A stretch of DNA of 64,000 bases from Segatella baroniae DSM 16972 = JCM 13447 (GTDB lineage Bacteria > Bacteroidota > Bacteroidia > Bacteroidales > Bacteroidaceae). Location: assembly GCF_000426585.1 (NCBI RefSeq), contig NZ_AUFQ01000018.1, forward strand, positions 1 through 64,000. Reading direction: 5' to 3'. A program made the position numbers and the translations under genes. The notes beneath the pieces were generated by a model, which worked only from the letters and a program-made list of their open reading frames with translations, did no database searches and had not been told where the DNA came from. Shown piece by piece: positions 45,235 to 54,348 of the stretch; the first letter of the stretch is position 1, and each line of letters begins with the position of its first letter.

Positions 45235-47481
45235 TCATTCTATCACCAGCCTCCTCCCCTTGACCAGTTCGTCGTGATTGACGCGATAGCTCTTGAGCGG
45301 CTTGCCACCCAAAGTCATTTTCTTGATGATAGAGCGGTCGGGAGCCGAGCGACGGGCCTCGATTACAAGGTCGCCCTGTGGATAATAGCGCTTGTCGAGA
45401 TGCAAAGTCACCCGGTCGAAGGTAGGCGTGGTCAGCGTGTAATGGGGCGAACCGGGGCAGTCGGGATAAAGACCCATCATCGAGAAGATGGCCCAGGCCG
45501 ACATCGTACCGCAGTCGTCGTTGCCCGGAATGCCGTCGGGCTTGTCGGTAAAGTATTTGGCCAAGAGGCGACTCACTTCCTTCTGTGTGCGCCATTCCTC
45601 GCCTTTGAAGTAGCTGAAGAGGTAAGGATAAGCGATATCGGGTTCGTTGGCCGGGTCGTAGAGTCCCTTGTCGAACACCATCTGCAGCTTGTCCACAAAC
45701 TTGCGGTCGCCGCCCATCAGGCGTGCCAGTCCCTTCACGTCGTGCGGCACGTAGAAGGTGTAGTTCCAGGCAGACCCCTCGTGGAAGCCCGGCGCGTTGG
45801 AGAAGTCGGCCCCCGCTTCGGGATCGAACGGCTTGAGGAAACTGCCGTCCTTCATCAAGGGGCGCAGCGTGCCCGTCTCCTTGCTGTAATAGTTTTTGTA
45901 ACCCAACGAACGGGCGTAGTATTTCTTGGCGTCCGCCGTCTTATCGAGGGCATGGGCGAGGCGTCCAAGCGCATAGTCGGCAATGTAATATTCCAGCGCG
46001 TGCGACACACTGTTGTCACCCGACTCGTCGGCCGCGTACACACCCATCGGCACATAGCCCTTGGCGAGATACGGGTCGTTGTCGGGTCGCATCTTATTAT
46101 CCTTGCCGGGCAGATTGGCCGAGCGTGTGAAAGCCTCGTAGGCGGTGTTGATGTCGAAGTCGCGGAGGCCTTTCAGATACGTGTCGGTAATGAACGGAAT
46201 GGCCGGATCGCCCTCCATCGTCCACGTTTCGCGACCGAAGAGTTCCCATTTCGGCATCCATCCCCATTCCTTATACATGTCGACCATCGAGCGCACCATA
46301 TCGAGTTGGCGGTCGGGATAGAGCAATGTTTCGAGCTGACCCACGTTGCGATACGTGTCCCAGAGCGAGAACACCGTGTAGCGGTTGCCCTTGGTGTGCC
46401 CCGTGCGGCCGTTTTCCATTTCGGGATACTGTCCGTTCACGTCCTGCAAGATGTTCGGGTGTAGCTGACTGTGGTACAATGCCGTGTAGAACACGCGCTT
46501 CTGAGCCTCCGTTCCACCCTCTACGGTGACGCGGCTCAGCGTTTTCTCCCACGTATCGCGGGCCTTCTGCCGGATGTCGGCAAAGGAAAGTCCCTGCTGT
46601 TCGGCGTCGAGATTCTCGCGGGCGTTGGCCATCGACACGAACGATACGCCCATGCGCACCTCAATTTGTTCGCCTTCGCGGCAGTCATAGCTGAAGTAAT
46701 AACCCACCTCGTTGCCCGCCAGCTCGCGGTTGTAGTTCTCATAGAGTTTGTAGCGGCCGTTATCCTTGTCCCACTGGCTCTTTACACCCGTAAACTTCGG
46801 TTGCTTTTTCCAGTAACCCGTGGTCTGCGGACGCTTGCTCACCCGCATGACGAAGTAGATAGGAAATACCGCTTGGGCGTTGTAACAGAAGGTTCCGAGC
46901 AGTCGGTAGCCCTCTATTTCGGTGTCGCTCACCCGCTTCACCATTCCCCCCGATTCGTTGCTGAGCCCATCTCCCACGTTGAGCAGAATGTTGGCGCGGC
47001 CCTTCGGGAAGGTATATCGCTCAATACCCGAGCGCAGGGTAGCCGATGTTTCGGCCCGAACGCCGTATTTCTTCAGCGTCAGAGCATAGTAACCGGGCGT
47101 AGCTTTTTCGTCCTGATACTCCGAACCATAGTTGTGATAGTCCACGTCGAGCGGCCCTGTGGTGGCCATCGTGAGCAACGAACCCAGTTCGGGACAGCCC
47201 ACGCCACTCATCGTAACATGAGCAAAACCGGTGAAAAACTTGTTATGATACTCGTAGGGAGCCGACCACCAGCGTCCGTCCTTGTCGTATTGGTTCAGGT
47301 CGGAGCCCATCACGTTGAACGGCACCACCGACATCAGGCCGTGGGGCAGCACCGCACCGGGATTGCACACGCTGAAGTTGGTGGTGCCGATGAACGGGTC
47401 CACGTAGTCGACAGGCTGCTGGGCCGCGGCGGGCAGCGAGAGGAATAGTGAAAGGGAAAGGAAAAGATTGGAAAGCTTCAT
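45235..47481 (-). CDS. GH92 alpha-mannosidase (first copy)
   Basis: 748 residues from the Met at 47481, which opens a signal peptide ending LPAAAQQ; 29 further codons upstream cross the promoter. GH92 features: VDYVDPFIGT and GAVLPHGLMSVVPFN, SGVGCPELG, then the C-terminal (alpha/alpha)6 domain with YTVFSLWDTYR, the acid Glu568 in GFHEGSAWNYTF, VPHDVKGL, PANEPDIAYPYLF and GNDDCGTMSAW at 653-663 carrying the catalytic Asp pair. GH92 enzymes are calcium-dependent exo-alpha-mannosidases, mostly alpha-1,2 or alpha-1,3. It is the last gene of the mannose cluster but has its own promoter and a 491-base spacer upstream, so it may be separately controlled. Confidence 0.93.
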   Translation of the reverse strand: MKLSNLFLSLSLFLSLPAAAQQPVDYVDPFIGTTNFSVCNPGAVLPHGLMSVVPFNVMGSDLNQYDKDGRWWSAPYEYHNKFFTGFAHVTMSGVGCPELGSLLTMATTGPLDVDYHNYGSEYQDEKATPGYYALTLKKYGVRAETSATLRSGIERYTFPKGRANILLNVGDGLSNESGGMVKRVSDTEIEGYRLLGTFCYNAQAVFPIYFVMRVSKRPQTTGYWKKQPKFTGVKSQWDKDNGRYKLYENYNRELAGNEVGYYFSYDCREGEQIEVRMGVSFVSMANARENLDAEQQGLSFADIRQKARDTWEKTLSRVTVEGGTEAQKRVFYTALYHSQLHPNILQDVNGQYPEMENGRTGHTKGNRYTVFSLWDTYRNVGQLETLLYPDRQLDMVRSMVDMYKEWGWMPKWELFGRETWTMEGDPAIPFITDTYLKGLRDFDINTAYEAFTRSANLPGKDNKMRPDNDPYLAKGYVPMGVYAADESGDNSVSHALEYYIADYALGRLAHALDKTADAKKYYARSLGYKNYYSKETGTLRPLMKDGSFLKPFDPEAGADFSNAPGFHEGSAWNYTFYVPHDVKGLARLMGGDRKFVDKLQMVFDKGLYDPANEPDIAYPYLFSYFKGEEWRTQKEVSRLLAKYFTDKPDGIPGNDDCGTMSAWAIFSMMGLYPDCPGSPHYTLTTPTFDRVTLHLDKRYYPQGDLVIEARRSAPDRSIIKKMTLGGKPLKSYRVNHDELVKGRRLVIE

Positions 47482-47972
47482 AGAGAAGGATTTAAAAAGA
47501 GATGTATTAAATGTTTTACAAGCTTGAATGCAAGCAAAAGTAATGATTTTTTCAAAGAAATGGGCCAAAAGCGCGCAAAGACCATCCCTTTCTTAGTATT
47601 TTTAACCCAAATCGCCATTGGCATTGCGCCTGCAAATCTTCATCTCGAATCGGCTCATGGGGCGATGGTCGTGGTGCATTGAGCCTGCAAATCTTCATCT
47701 CGAATCATCCCATGAGCCGATTTTGGTTTAAGAAAAAGCTTGACGGAAGTTGTTGGTTCTATCAATGGAAAAGGAAAAGAGAGCGGTTTTACAAAAAGAA
47801 GGGATTGCCGTGAGGTCATTCATCTTTTGTGAGCCGTGGCATTTTTTTCAATAACGGATGAATGACTATAAAGCATAAGGTTTACAACTGGACTTTCTCC
47901 TCGTTGTAAACCTTATGTTCTTTGGGGATGGATATAAAGGATATATCTATCGCTCTTCGCGCAATATCATTT
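47482..47972. other. 491-base spacer with promoter, repeats and hairpin
   Basis: A minus-strand -7 box TACTTTTG at 47535-47542 serves GH92. The stretch 47630-47720 holds two copies of TGCAAATCTTCATCTCGAAT and one GGCTCATGGGGCGATGG unit related to repeats at 7.8 and 54.65 kb. A perfect 15-base hairpin lies at 47874-47888 with 47903-47917. Nothing else seen. Confidence 0.6.
47874..47917 (-). terminator. Hairpin after GH130
   Basis: Perfect arms CATAAGGTTTACAAC and GTTGTAAACCTTATG with a 14-base loop, 56 bases past the GH130 stop on the minus strand; no strong U-tract follows. Confidence 0.55.
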
Positions 47973-48971
47973 TTAGATGATACTGTTCTTCCGCGTCCAC
48001 TCGATGATTTCGGGGATATAGCCGAAGGCGAGGCCCGTCACGGTGTCGGCGCAACCGTAGTAGACGGCGATGCGGCCGCTCTCGGGGTCGTGAACCTCGG
48101 CGCAGGGGAAGCAGACGTTGGGCACGTCGCCCGTCAGCTCATACTGCTTCTGCGGCGAAATGAGGTAGGGGCCGGAGCGATAGATGGGCTTCCAGGGCTG
48201 TTCGAGGTCGAGCAGGGCCGAGCCGAAGCTGTAGACGTAGCCGTTGCAGGAGCGCAGCACGCCGTGGTAGAAGAGCAGCCAGCCTTCGCTGGTCTCCACG
48301 GGTACGGGGCCGGCGCCGATCTTCATGCACTGCCATGCGCTTACCTCGAAGGCAGCAGGGCTCATCACGTGGCGATGGCGACCCCAGAACTCCATGTCGG
48401 GGCTTTCGCTGTAGAAGATGTCGCCGAAAGGCGTGTGGCCCGTGTCGGACGGGCGCGACATCATGGCGAAGTTGCCGTTGATCTTCTTGGGGAAGAGCAC
48501 GCCGTTGCGGTTGTAGGGCAGGAAGGCGTTTTCGAGCTGGTGGAACGTCTTGAAGTCCTTGGTCCAGGCAATGCCGATGGTCGGACCGTAGTAGCCGTTG
48601 CACCAGGTCACGTAGTAGCGGTCTTCGATGAAGCACACGCGCGGGTCGTAGCCGTACACCCACTGCCCGATTTCGGCGTTGTCGCACTCGAAGCGCAGCG
48701 GTTCCTCGTTGATGTTCCAGTCCACGCCGTTCTTGCTGAAGCCCACGTGGAGCACCATGCGGCGGTTGGTGTCGTCGCAGCGGAACACGCCGGCATAGCC
48801 TTCGCCGAACGGCACCACGGCACTGTTGAAGATACTGTTGCTCGTCGGCAGCAGGTCGCGCGGAATGATGGGGTTCGCGGAGCAGCGCCACATTACGTTT
48901 CTTTCGCCTTCGGGACGCTCTTCCCAAGGCATGTTGGGCAACGGATTGCCCGAGATAATCAGTTTGGTCAT
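47973..48971 (-). CDS. GH130 mannosyl phosphorylase / mannosidase
   Basis: 332 residues, no signal peptide, so cytoplasmic. Five-bladed beta-propeller of GH130: [37 protein letters not shown], the catalytic Asp109 in [18 protein letters not shown], and [20 protein letters not shown]. The absence of a signal and the residue pattern suit GH130 subfamily 2 phosphorylases, which split beta-mannosyl-1,4-GlcNAc or mannooligosaccharides with phosphate to mannose 1-phosphate. With an MFS transporter and alpha-mannosidases beside it, a cytoplasmic step on the N-glycan core disaccharide is likely. Subfamily is inference. Confidence 0.88.
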   Translation of the reverse strand: MTKLIISGNPLPNMPWEERPEGERNVMWRCSANPIIPRDLLPTSNSIFNSAVVPFGEGYAGVFRCDDTNRRMVLHVGFSKNGVDWNINEEPLRFECDNAEIGQWVYGYDPRVCFIEDRYYVTWCNGYYGPTIGIAWTKDFKTFHQLENAFLPYNRNGVLFPKKINGNFAMMSRPSDTGHTPFGDIFYSESPDMEFWGRHRHVMSPAAFEVSAWQCMKIGAGPVPVETSEGWLLFYHGVLRSCNGYVYSFGSALLDLEQPWKPIYRSGPYLISPQKQYELTGDVPNVCFPCAEVHDPESGRIAVYYGCADTVTGLAFGYIPEIIEWTRKNSII

Positions 48972-49081
48972 AAGTATTTTTTGAATGTGAAATGTAGAAT
49001 GTGGAATGTGGAATGTGGAATGTGAAGTGAGGAATGAAAAGCAAACTATTCATCCCATCAACTCAACACCCCATCAACCCA
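48972..49081. repeat. GGAATGTG-type simple repeats between MFS and GH130
   Basis: Tandem GGAATGTG units at about 48985-49030, then ACTATTCATCCCATCAACTCAACA (here only in part) that matches one arm of the palindromic element at 43303. Confidence 0.55.
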
Positions 49082-50347
49082 TCACCTCTTGTCCTCATAC
49101 GTGAACGGTACGAACCATGTGATGAGCAGGGCTGGGATGGTGCAGATGAGCACGAAGACGAAGAAGTGGCGATAGCCCAAGAGGTCGCTCGCCAGACCGC
49201 TGACCATGCCCGGGAGCATGACACCGAGGTTCATGATACCCGAGGCGAAGGCGTAGTGGCTCATCTGGTGCTTGCCCGGCGCAATCTGCTGCATCATGAA
49301 CAGCGTCAGACCGACGAAGCCGAAGCCGTAGCCGAAGTACTCCAGCACGATACCGCTGCCGATGAGCACGAGGCTCTCGGGCTGGTAGAGGGCCAGCAAC
49401 GTGTAGGCGACGAAGGGCAGGTTGAACACCAACGCCAGCGAGAAGAGGCTCTTCTTCAGCCCACGATGGGCGATGTAGTAGCCCGCCAGGATGCTTCCCA
49501 GGACGAAGGCGGCCGCGCCGAAGGTGCCGTAGAGCAGTCCGATTTCCTGTTCGCTCAGCCCCAGCCCCTGTTCGGCGCGTGGCGCCTTGAGGAAAAGGGG
49601 CACGATCTTCATCACGAAGCCCTCCGCAAAGCGGTAGAGGATGATGAAGAAGAGATAGTAGACGATGTGTTTCTTGTGGAAGAAGTCCACAAACACGCCC
49701 CACAGTTCGCGCAGCGACTCGCGCAACGTCTTGCCCTCCTGGGCCGGTTTGTCGGCGCAGGGCAGGATGAAGAAGTGGTAGGCGCCTACCAGAAGCATGA
49801 TGACGGCGATGATGAGCATGATGATTGCCCAGGCGCGGGTGACTCCGAAGGCGTCGATGAAGGTGCCGGCGAGATACACCAGGCCACCTGTGGCGGCAAT
49901 CTTGGCGATGTTGTAGAAGGCGCCTTGCCAGCCAATCCACTTCGCTTGCTCCTCGTTGGAGAGCACGCTCATGTAGGTTCCGTCGGCCGCGATGTCGTGG
50001 GTGGCTCCGCTGAGGGCGATGACGGCCAGCATGGCGATGGTCACCGCGAAGAACGAAGGCAGGTTGAGGGCGAACGCCACGAGGGCGAACATCACGCCCG
50101 AGAGCAACTGCGTCAGCACCACGAAGAACTTCTTGGTCTTGTACATTTCGAGGAACGGGCTCCAGAGGGGCTTCAGCGTCCACGGAAGCATGATGAGACT
50201 GGTCCAGAAAGCAATCTGGCTGTCGCTCACGCCCATGCCTTTATACATCAGTGTACATACCATGTTGAGCACCACAAAGGGCATTCCCATGGCGAAATAG
50301 AGCGTGGGCACCCACGCTACGGGGGAAGGGTTGTTTTTGAATGACAT
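49082..50347 (-). CDS. MFS sugar transporter (AmpG-like)
   Basis: 421 residues from the Met at 50347 (MSFKNNPSP); 16 more upstream codons are low-complexity sequence. About 12 membrane segments are visible, with a charged cytoplasmic loop after the sixth (about 215-235, ADKPAQEGKTLRESLREL). The family moves oligosaccharides or muropeptides across the inner membrane. Between GH125 and GH130 genes it most likely carries a mannose-containing oligosaccharide, such as mannosyl-GlcNAc, into the cytoplasm for the GH130 enzyme. Specificity is inferred from context only. Confidence 0.88.
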   Translation of the reverse strand: MSFKNNPSPVAWVPTLYFAMGMPFVVLNMVCTLMYKGMGVSDSQIAFWTSLIMLPWTLKPLWSPFLEMYKTKKFFVVLTQLLSGVMFALVAFALNLPSFFAVTIAMLAVIALSGATHDIAADGTYMSVLSNEEQAKWIGWQGAFYNIAKIAATGGLVYLAGTFIDAFGVTRAWAIIMLIIAVIMLLVGAYHFFILPCADKPAQEGKTLRESLRELWGVFVDFFHKKHIVYYLFFIILYRFAEGFVMKIVPLFLKAPRAEQGLGLSEQEIGLLYGTFGAAAFVLGSILAGYYIAHRGLKKSLFSLALVFNLPFVAYTLLALYQPESLVLIGSGIVLEYFGYGFGFVGLTLFMMQQIAPGKHQMSHYAFASGIMNLGVMLPGMVSGLASDLLGYRHFFVFVLICTIPALLITWFVPFTYEDKR

Positions 50348-50460
50348 AGCTTTGAATGGTAAAAAGGTAAAAGGGTGAAAAAGTAAAAAGGCCAAGAGGG
50401 CTTTCTTGCTTTTTCCTTTCTTGCTTTACTTTTCTTGTTTCTCTTTCTCCTTTTACCTTT

Positions 50461-51945
50461 TTACTTTTTTACTTTTAAAACTTTACCTTCGCTCACGAGC
50501 TTCGCGATGAGTTCGCCGAAGAGGGTGTTCTGCCAGGCGAACCAGGGGCGGGTGTAGTTGTTGGCGTCGTCCTTGTGGAACGATTCGTGAATCACGCCCG
50601 TGCCCGCGTCGGTGTTCATGAGCATTTGGATGCACTCCTTGATCTCGTTGTCGTCCTGCGACGTGAAGGCCCGCATCATGATACTCATGGGCCAGGGCAT
50701 GTCGAGTCCCACGTGGGGGCCGCCGATTCCCTCGCCCGCCTTGCCACGGAAGAAGTAAGGATTGTCCTCGCTCCACACGAAACGGCGGGTGTTCTGATAG
50801 ATGGGGTCGTTGACATCGACGTCACCCAGATAGGGCATGGCCAGCAGACTGGGCACGTTGGCGTCGTCCATGATGAGCTGGTTGCCGAAGCCGTCCACCT
50901 CGAAGGCGTAGATGGGGCCGTACTTGGGGTGCTGATGGATGGCATATTTCATCAGGGCGGCATGCACTTCGTCGGCCAACGCGGTGCATTGGTCGGCCAG
51001 GTCGGCACGGTGGTTGACGGCGGTGAGAATCTCGGCCGACTTCCGCAGGCTCGTCACGGCCATGAAATTCGACGGAACGAGGAAGAGATAGGTCGTGGCG
51101 TCGTCGGAAGGACGGAACACCGAGGCGATGAGGCCCACCGGTTTGCAGGGCGCTCCCCAGCCGCGGTTGCACACGGTGTCGAGCTGTCGGTCGGTCACAC
51201 GGGTGAAATGGTAGGGCCCGAGGCCGTCCTTGCGCTGCTGTTCCTTGAAGGTGCGGAGCACGCTTTCGATGGTCTGGAGCCACAGGTCGCCGAAGATGCT
51301 CGTGTCGCCTGTCTCCTTCCAGTACTCGTAAGCCAGCCGGATGGGATAGCAGAGCGAGTCGATTTCATACTTGCGCTCGTGCAGTTCGGGTTTCATGTCG
51401 GTGTCGTCGGTCATCCAGTAGCCCTTGGCGTCGGGATAACGGTTGAAGGCGTTGGCGTAGGGGTCGAACACGATGTTCTTGAACTGGCGGCGGATGACGC
51501 CTGCGAGCATGCGTTTCAGGTGCTTGTCCTTCGACGCGAACTTCACGTAGGGATAGACCTGCGCTCCCGAATCACGGCCCCACATGGCGTGGATGTCGCC
51601 CGTGTAGACGAAGGTGTCGGGCTCGCCCTGCTCGTCTTCGGTGTAGTGGACGGTGGTGTCGAGGGTGTTGGGATAGCAGTTTTCGAACATCCAGGCCAGG
51701 TAGGGCGTGTCCTTGAGCTTCTTCTTCATGTCCTTGATGTACTTCTCGATCACCTCCGAGCGAAACAACCGGTCGGCTTCGGCCGGCCGTTTCGACACGT
51801 AGGGTGTGCTCACGGCGATGGCGTCGATGTATTCCTTGCCGAATTCCTTCTGCGTATGGTTGGCCTGTGCCGCGACCTTGCCGGGCATGGCCAGCAGCAA
51901 CAGGCCGATACCTGCCGCCGCAAGATGGGTTGTATGGTTTTTCAT
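50461..51945 (-). CDS. GH125 exo-alpha-1,6-mannosidase
   Basis: 494 residues with a signal peptide (about 1-26, ending KVAAQA). GH125 (PF06824) features: RPAEADRLFRSEVIEKYI, AWMFENCYPNTLDTTV, the catalytic region TGDIHAMWGRDSGAQVYPY, RRQFKNIVFDPYANAFN, ERKYEIDSLCYPIRLAYEYW, and the C-terminal GVIHESFHKDD with the proposed base Glu, then FAWQNTLFGEL. The family consists of alpha-1,6-mannosidases of bacteria and fungi. It trims the alpha-1,6 branch of N-glycans, complementing the GH92 enzymes. It lies 113 bases before the MFS gene, a gap made of AAAGGTAAAA-type sequence that can pair with its own far end. Confidence 0.92.
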   Translation of the reverse strand: MKNHTTHLAAAGIGLLLLAMPGKVAAQANHTQKEFGKEYIDAIAVSTPYVSKRPAEADRLFRSEVIEKYIKDMKKKLKDTPYLAWMFENCYPNTLDTTVHYTEDEQGEPDTFVYTGDIHAMWGRDSGAQVYPYVKFASKDKHLKRMLAGVIRRQFKNIVFDPYANAFNRYPDAKGYWMTDDTDMKPELHERKYEIDSLCYPIRLAYEYWKETGDTSIFGDLWLQTIESVLRTFKEQQRKDGLGPYHFTRVTDRQLDTVCNRGWGAPCKPVGLIASVFRPSDDATTYLFLVPSNFMAVTSLRKSAEILTAVNHRADLADQCTALADEVHAALMKYAIHQHPKYGPIYAFEVDGFGNQLIMDDANVPSLLAMPYLGDVDVNDPIYQNTRRFVWSEDNPYFFRGKAGEGIGGPHVGLDMPWPMSIMMRAFTSQDDNEIKECIQMLMNTDAGTGVIHESFHKDDANNYTRPWFAWQNTLFGELIAKLVSEGKVLKVKK

Positions 51946-52130
51946 CGTTGTTGTTTTTAGGTGAGGGTGTTGGGGTGTTGGGTTGTTGGGGTTGTTGGGG
52001 TGTGAGGATGACGGGATGAATGATTACTTTGTCTATCACGCAGACTGACAAACTATTCATCCTGTCATCCTGTCATCCCGTCATCCCGTCATCTCGTCAC
52101 CCCGTCATCTCAACAACCCCACAACACCAC
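51946..52130. repeat. Palindromic element with 49-base core (copy 2, reversed)
   Basis: GT-rich tract (GTTGTTGGGGTTGTTGGGG near 51980-52000), the core at about 52014-52062 in the reverse orientation of copy 1, then repeated CATCCTGT/CATCCCGT 10-base units to about 52110 and AACAACCCCACAAC. The arms can fold on each other. It lies between two genes of the mannose cluster. Confidence 0.7.
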
Positions 52131-54299
52131 TCACGGCCTGTCCTTCTTCGCCGTGCCGAACTTCGACGGCTGCGCGCCCATGGTGAATTCGAGCGTGCCG
52201 CCCTTGATGACGTCGGCGTATTCGATGTACGACTTCGTATAGTTCTTGCCGTTCAGCCTGACGCTCTGTATGTAGAGGTTGTCCTTGCCGTTGTTCTTGG
52301 CCACGATGCGGAAGGTCTTGCCGTCGCCCACATTGAGCTTGGCCTCGTCGAGGATGGGGCTTCCGAAGACGAGACGGCTGCCTGACGGGTCGACCTGATA
52401 CAAGCCCATGGCCGACATGATGTACCAAGCCGACATCTGGCCCACGTCCTCGTTGCCGCTCAGGCCGTCGAACCGGTCGGTGTACATCTCGTCCATCGTG
52501 CGGCGCAACAGCCGGGCTGCCTTCCAGGGCTGGCCCACGTAGTTGTACATATATAATATATGGTGACTCGGTTCGTTGCCGTGCGCATACTGTCCGATGA
52601 GTCCCGAGATGTCGGGCGACGCGTCCTCGCCCAGGTCACCCTCGACGATGAAGAGCGAATCGAGCTTGTTGACGAAACTGCTCTCGCTCGGGAAGAGGTT
52701 CACCAGCCCATGCACGTCGTGCGGCACGAGCCACGTGTACTGCCAGGCGTTGCCCTCGGTGTAGTCGTCCTGCCGGTGTACGGCATGGAAAGGATTGAAA
52801 GGCACACGGAATTTGCCGTCCGAACTCAGACCACGCATAAACTGTGTTTCGGTATCGAAGAGCTTTTTATACGACTGACTGCGCTTCAGGAAGTAGGCAT
52901 AGTCGCCTTTCTTGCCCAGCAGCTTGGCCACCTTGGCGATGGCGGCGTCGGCAATGGCGTATTCCAGCGTCTTGGCCACGGTCTCAGAAGTAGGATCTTC
53001 GTTGTAAGCCACGTAGCCATTCTTCTTCAACGAGTTCATACCACGCTCGTCGAGCATAGCCGACTGCTTCATGGCTTCGAACGCTGCCTCACGGTCTTTC
53101 ACATATCCCTTCAACACAAGGTCGCCCAGCACAATGACTCCCGGGTTTCCTATCATGCAATCGGTCTCATTTCCCATCAGATGCCATACGGGAAGCTTGC
53201 CCTGTTGACGATAAATATTGATGAAAGTAGTGGCAATATCGGGCAGGATATCGCGATGAATGAGCGACATAAGCGGCTGTGCGGTACGATAAGTGTCCCA
53301 CAACGAGAAAGTGGTATAGTTCGTAAAGTCACCCTTATATACCTTACCGTCAGCTCCACGATACTCGCCGTTGACATCGTTGAATACCGACGGAGCGGTC
53401 ATCGTGTGATAGAGTGCCGTGTAGAAAATGGTTTTCAAGCGCTTGTCCGTGGTCGATACCTCAATCTTACCCAAGGCATCGGCCCATGCCTGTTCGGCTT
53501 GCGCCACCACGCCGTTGAAGTTCCAGTCTTTGATTTCGGCCCGGAGGTTCTGCCGTGCGTTGTCTACGCTGACGGCCGACATGCCCACTCTCACCATCAA
53601 TGGCTTGCCGTCGCTATTGTCGAACGAGAAAATAGCAACGCTGTCGTTGCTCTTCTTTTCCATCGTCACGGGTTTAGAGAACTCCGCTACGAAGAAAGTT
53701 CTTTGATCCTTAGCCCATCCTGTCGACATGCGATGGCCTGTAACGATGGTAGTTCCCTCCTGATTATACTTACAATTGGTCATCTTATCCCAACCGATAC
53801 CTTGATTCAGGTTGATGGCTACAAATGCTTTCTTCATGTTGGCACCGAACGTATAGCGATGGAAACCCGCACGCTTGGTGGCCGTCAGCTCAACGAACAC
53901 GTTGGGACGTTGCAGTTTCACGGCATAATAGCCCGGTCGAACAGTCTCGGAAGCATGCGAAAACTTCAGTTCCTTCTGGCACTTGCAGGCCATCGGCACG
54001 ATGGCCACGTCGCCCAGGTCGCCGATACCCGTGCCGCTGAGGTGCTGATGGCCGAAGCCCACGAGCAGCGAGTCGCTGTAGTGGTAGCCCGAGCACCAGT
54101 CCCAGCCGCGGGTCGTCTGCGTGGGGCCCAGCTGCACGTAGCCGAAAGGCACGTTGGCACCCACGAACACGTGGCCGTGGCCGCCCGACCCGATCATCGG
54201 ATTGACATAACGCACTGCGTCGCCGGCGGCCATGGCGGCCATTGTCAGCGACGAAAATGTTGCTGCGAATAAGAATGATTTAATCTTTCGAATCATCAT
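52131..54299 (-). CDS. GH92 alpha-mannosidase (second copy)
   Basis: 722 residues from the first of two adjacent Mets (54299) opening a signal peptide ending AAMAAGD; the open frame runs 65 codons upstream through promoter and repeats and is rejected. GH92 features: VRYVNPMIGSGGHGHVFVGANVPFG (key parts NPMIGSGG and GANVPFG), SGTGIGDLGDV, FSLWDTYR, the acid Glu in YTEGNAWQYTW, VPHDVHGL, HGNEPSHHILYMY and GNEDVGQMSAWY. The GNED variant differs from GNDD in the first copy, so the two enzymes may differ in linkage. Base composition falls to about 40-50% GC between roughly 52850 and 53960, against about 60-70% on either side. First gene of the mannose cluster. Confidence 0.93.
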   Translation of the reverse strand: MMIRKIKSFLFAATFSSLTMAAMAAGDAVRYVNPMIGSGGHGHVFVGANVPFGYVQLGPTQTTRGWDWCSGYHYSDSLLVGFGHQHLSGTGIGDLGDVAIVPMACKCQKELKFSHASETVRPGYYAVKLQRPNVFVELTATKRAGFHRYTFGANMKKAFVAINLNQGIGWDKMTNCKYNQEGTTIVTGHRMSTGWAKDQRTFFVAEFSKPVTMEKKSNDSVAIFSFDNSDGKPLMVRVGMSAVSVDNARQNLRAEIKDWNFNGVVAQAEQAWADALGKIEVSTTDKRLKTIFYTALYHTMTAPSVFNDVNGEYRGADGKVYKGDFTNYTTFSLWDTYRTAQPLMSLIHRDILPDIATTFINIYRQQGKLPVWHLMGNETDCMIGNPGVIVLGDLVLKGYVKDREAAFEAMKQSAMLDERGMNSLKKNGYVAYNEDPTSETVAKTLEYAIADAAIAKVAKLLGKKGDYAYFLKRSQSYKKLFDTETQFMRGLSSDGKFRVPFNPFHAVHRQDDYTEGNAWQYTWLVPHDVHGLVNLFPSESSFVNKLDSLFIVEGDLGEDASPDISGLIGQYAHGNEPSHHILYMYNYVGQPWKAARLLRRTMDEMYTDRFDGLSGNEDVGQMSAWYIMSAMGLYQVDPSGSRLVFGSPILDEAKLNVGDGKTFRIVAKNNGKDNLYIQSVRLNGKNYTKSYIEYADVIKGGTLEFTMGAQPSKFGTAKKDRP

Positions 54300-54340
54300 G
54301 AGGTTTAGGTTCTGTTGATATATCTTGATAGTAAGCCATG

Positions 54341-54348
54341 CAAAGATA
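54341..54348 (-). promoter_or_regulatory. -7 box for the mannose cluster
   Basis: Minus strand TATCTTTG, 41 bases before the GH92 ATG; supports the chosen start. Confidence 0.6.
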
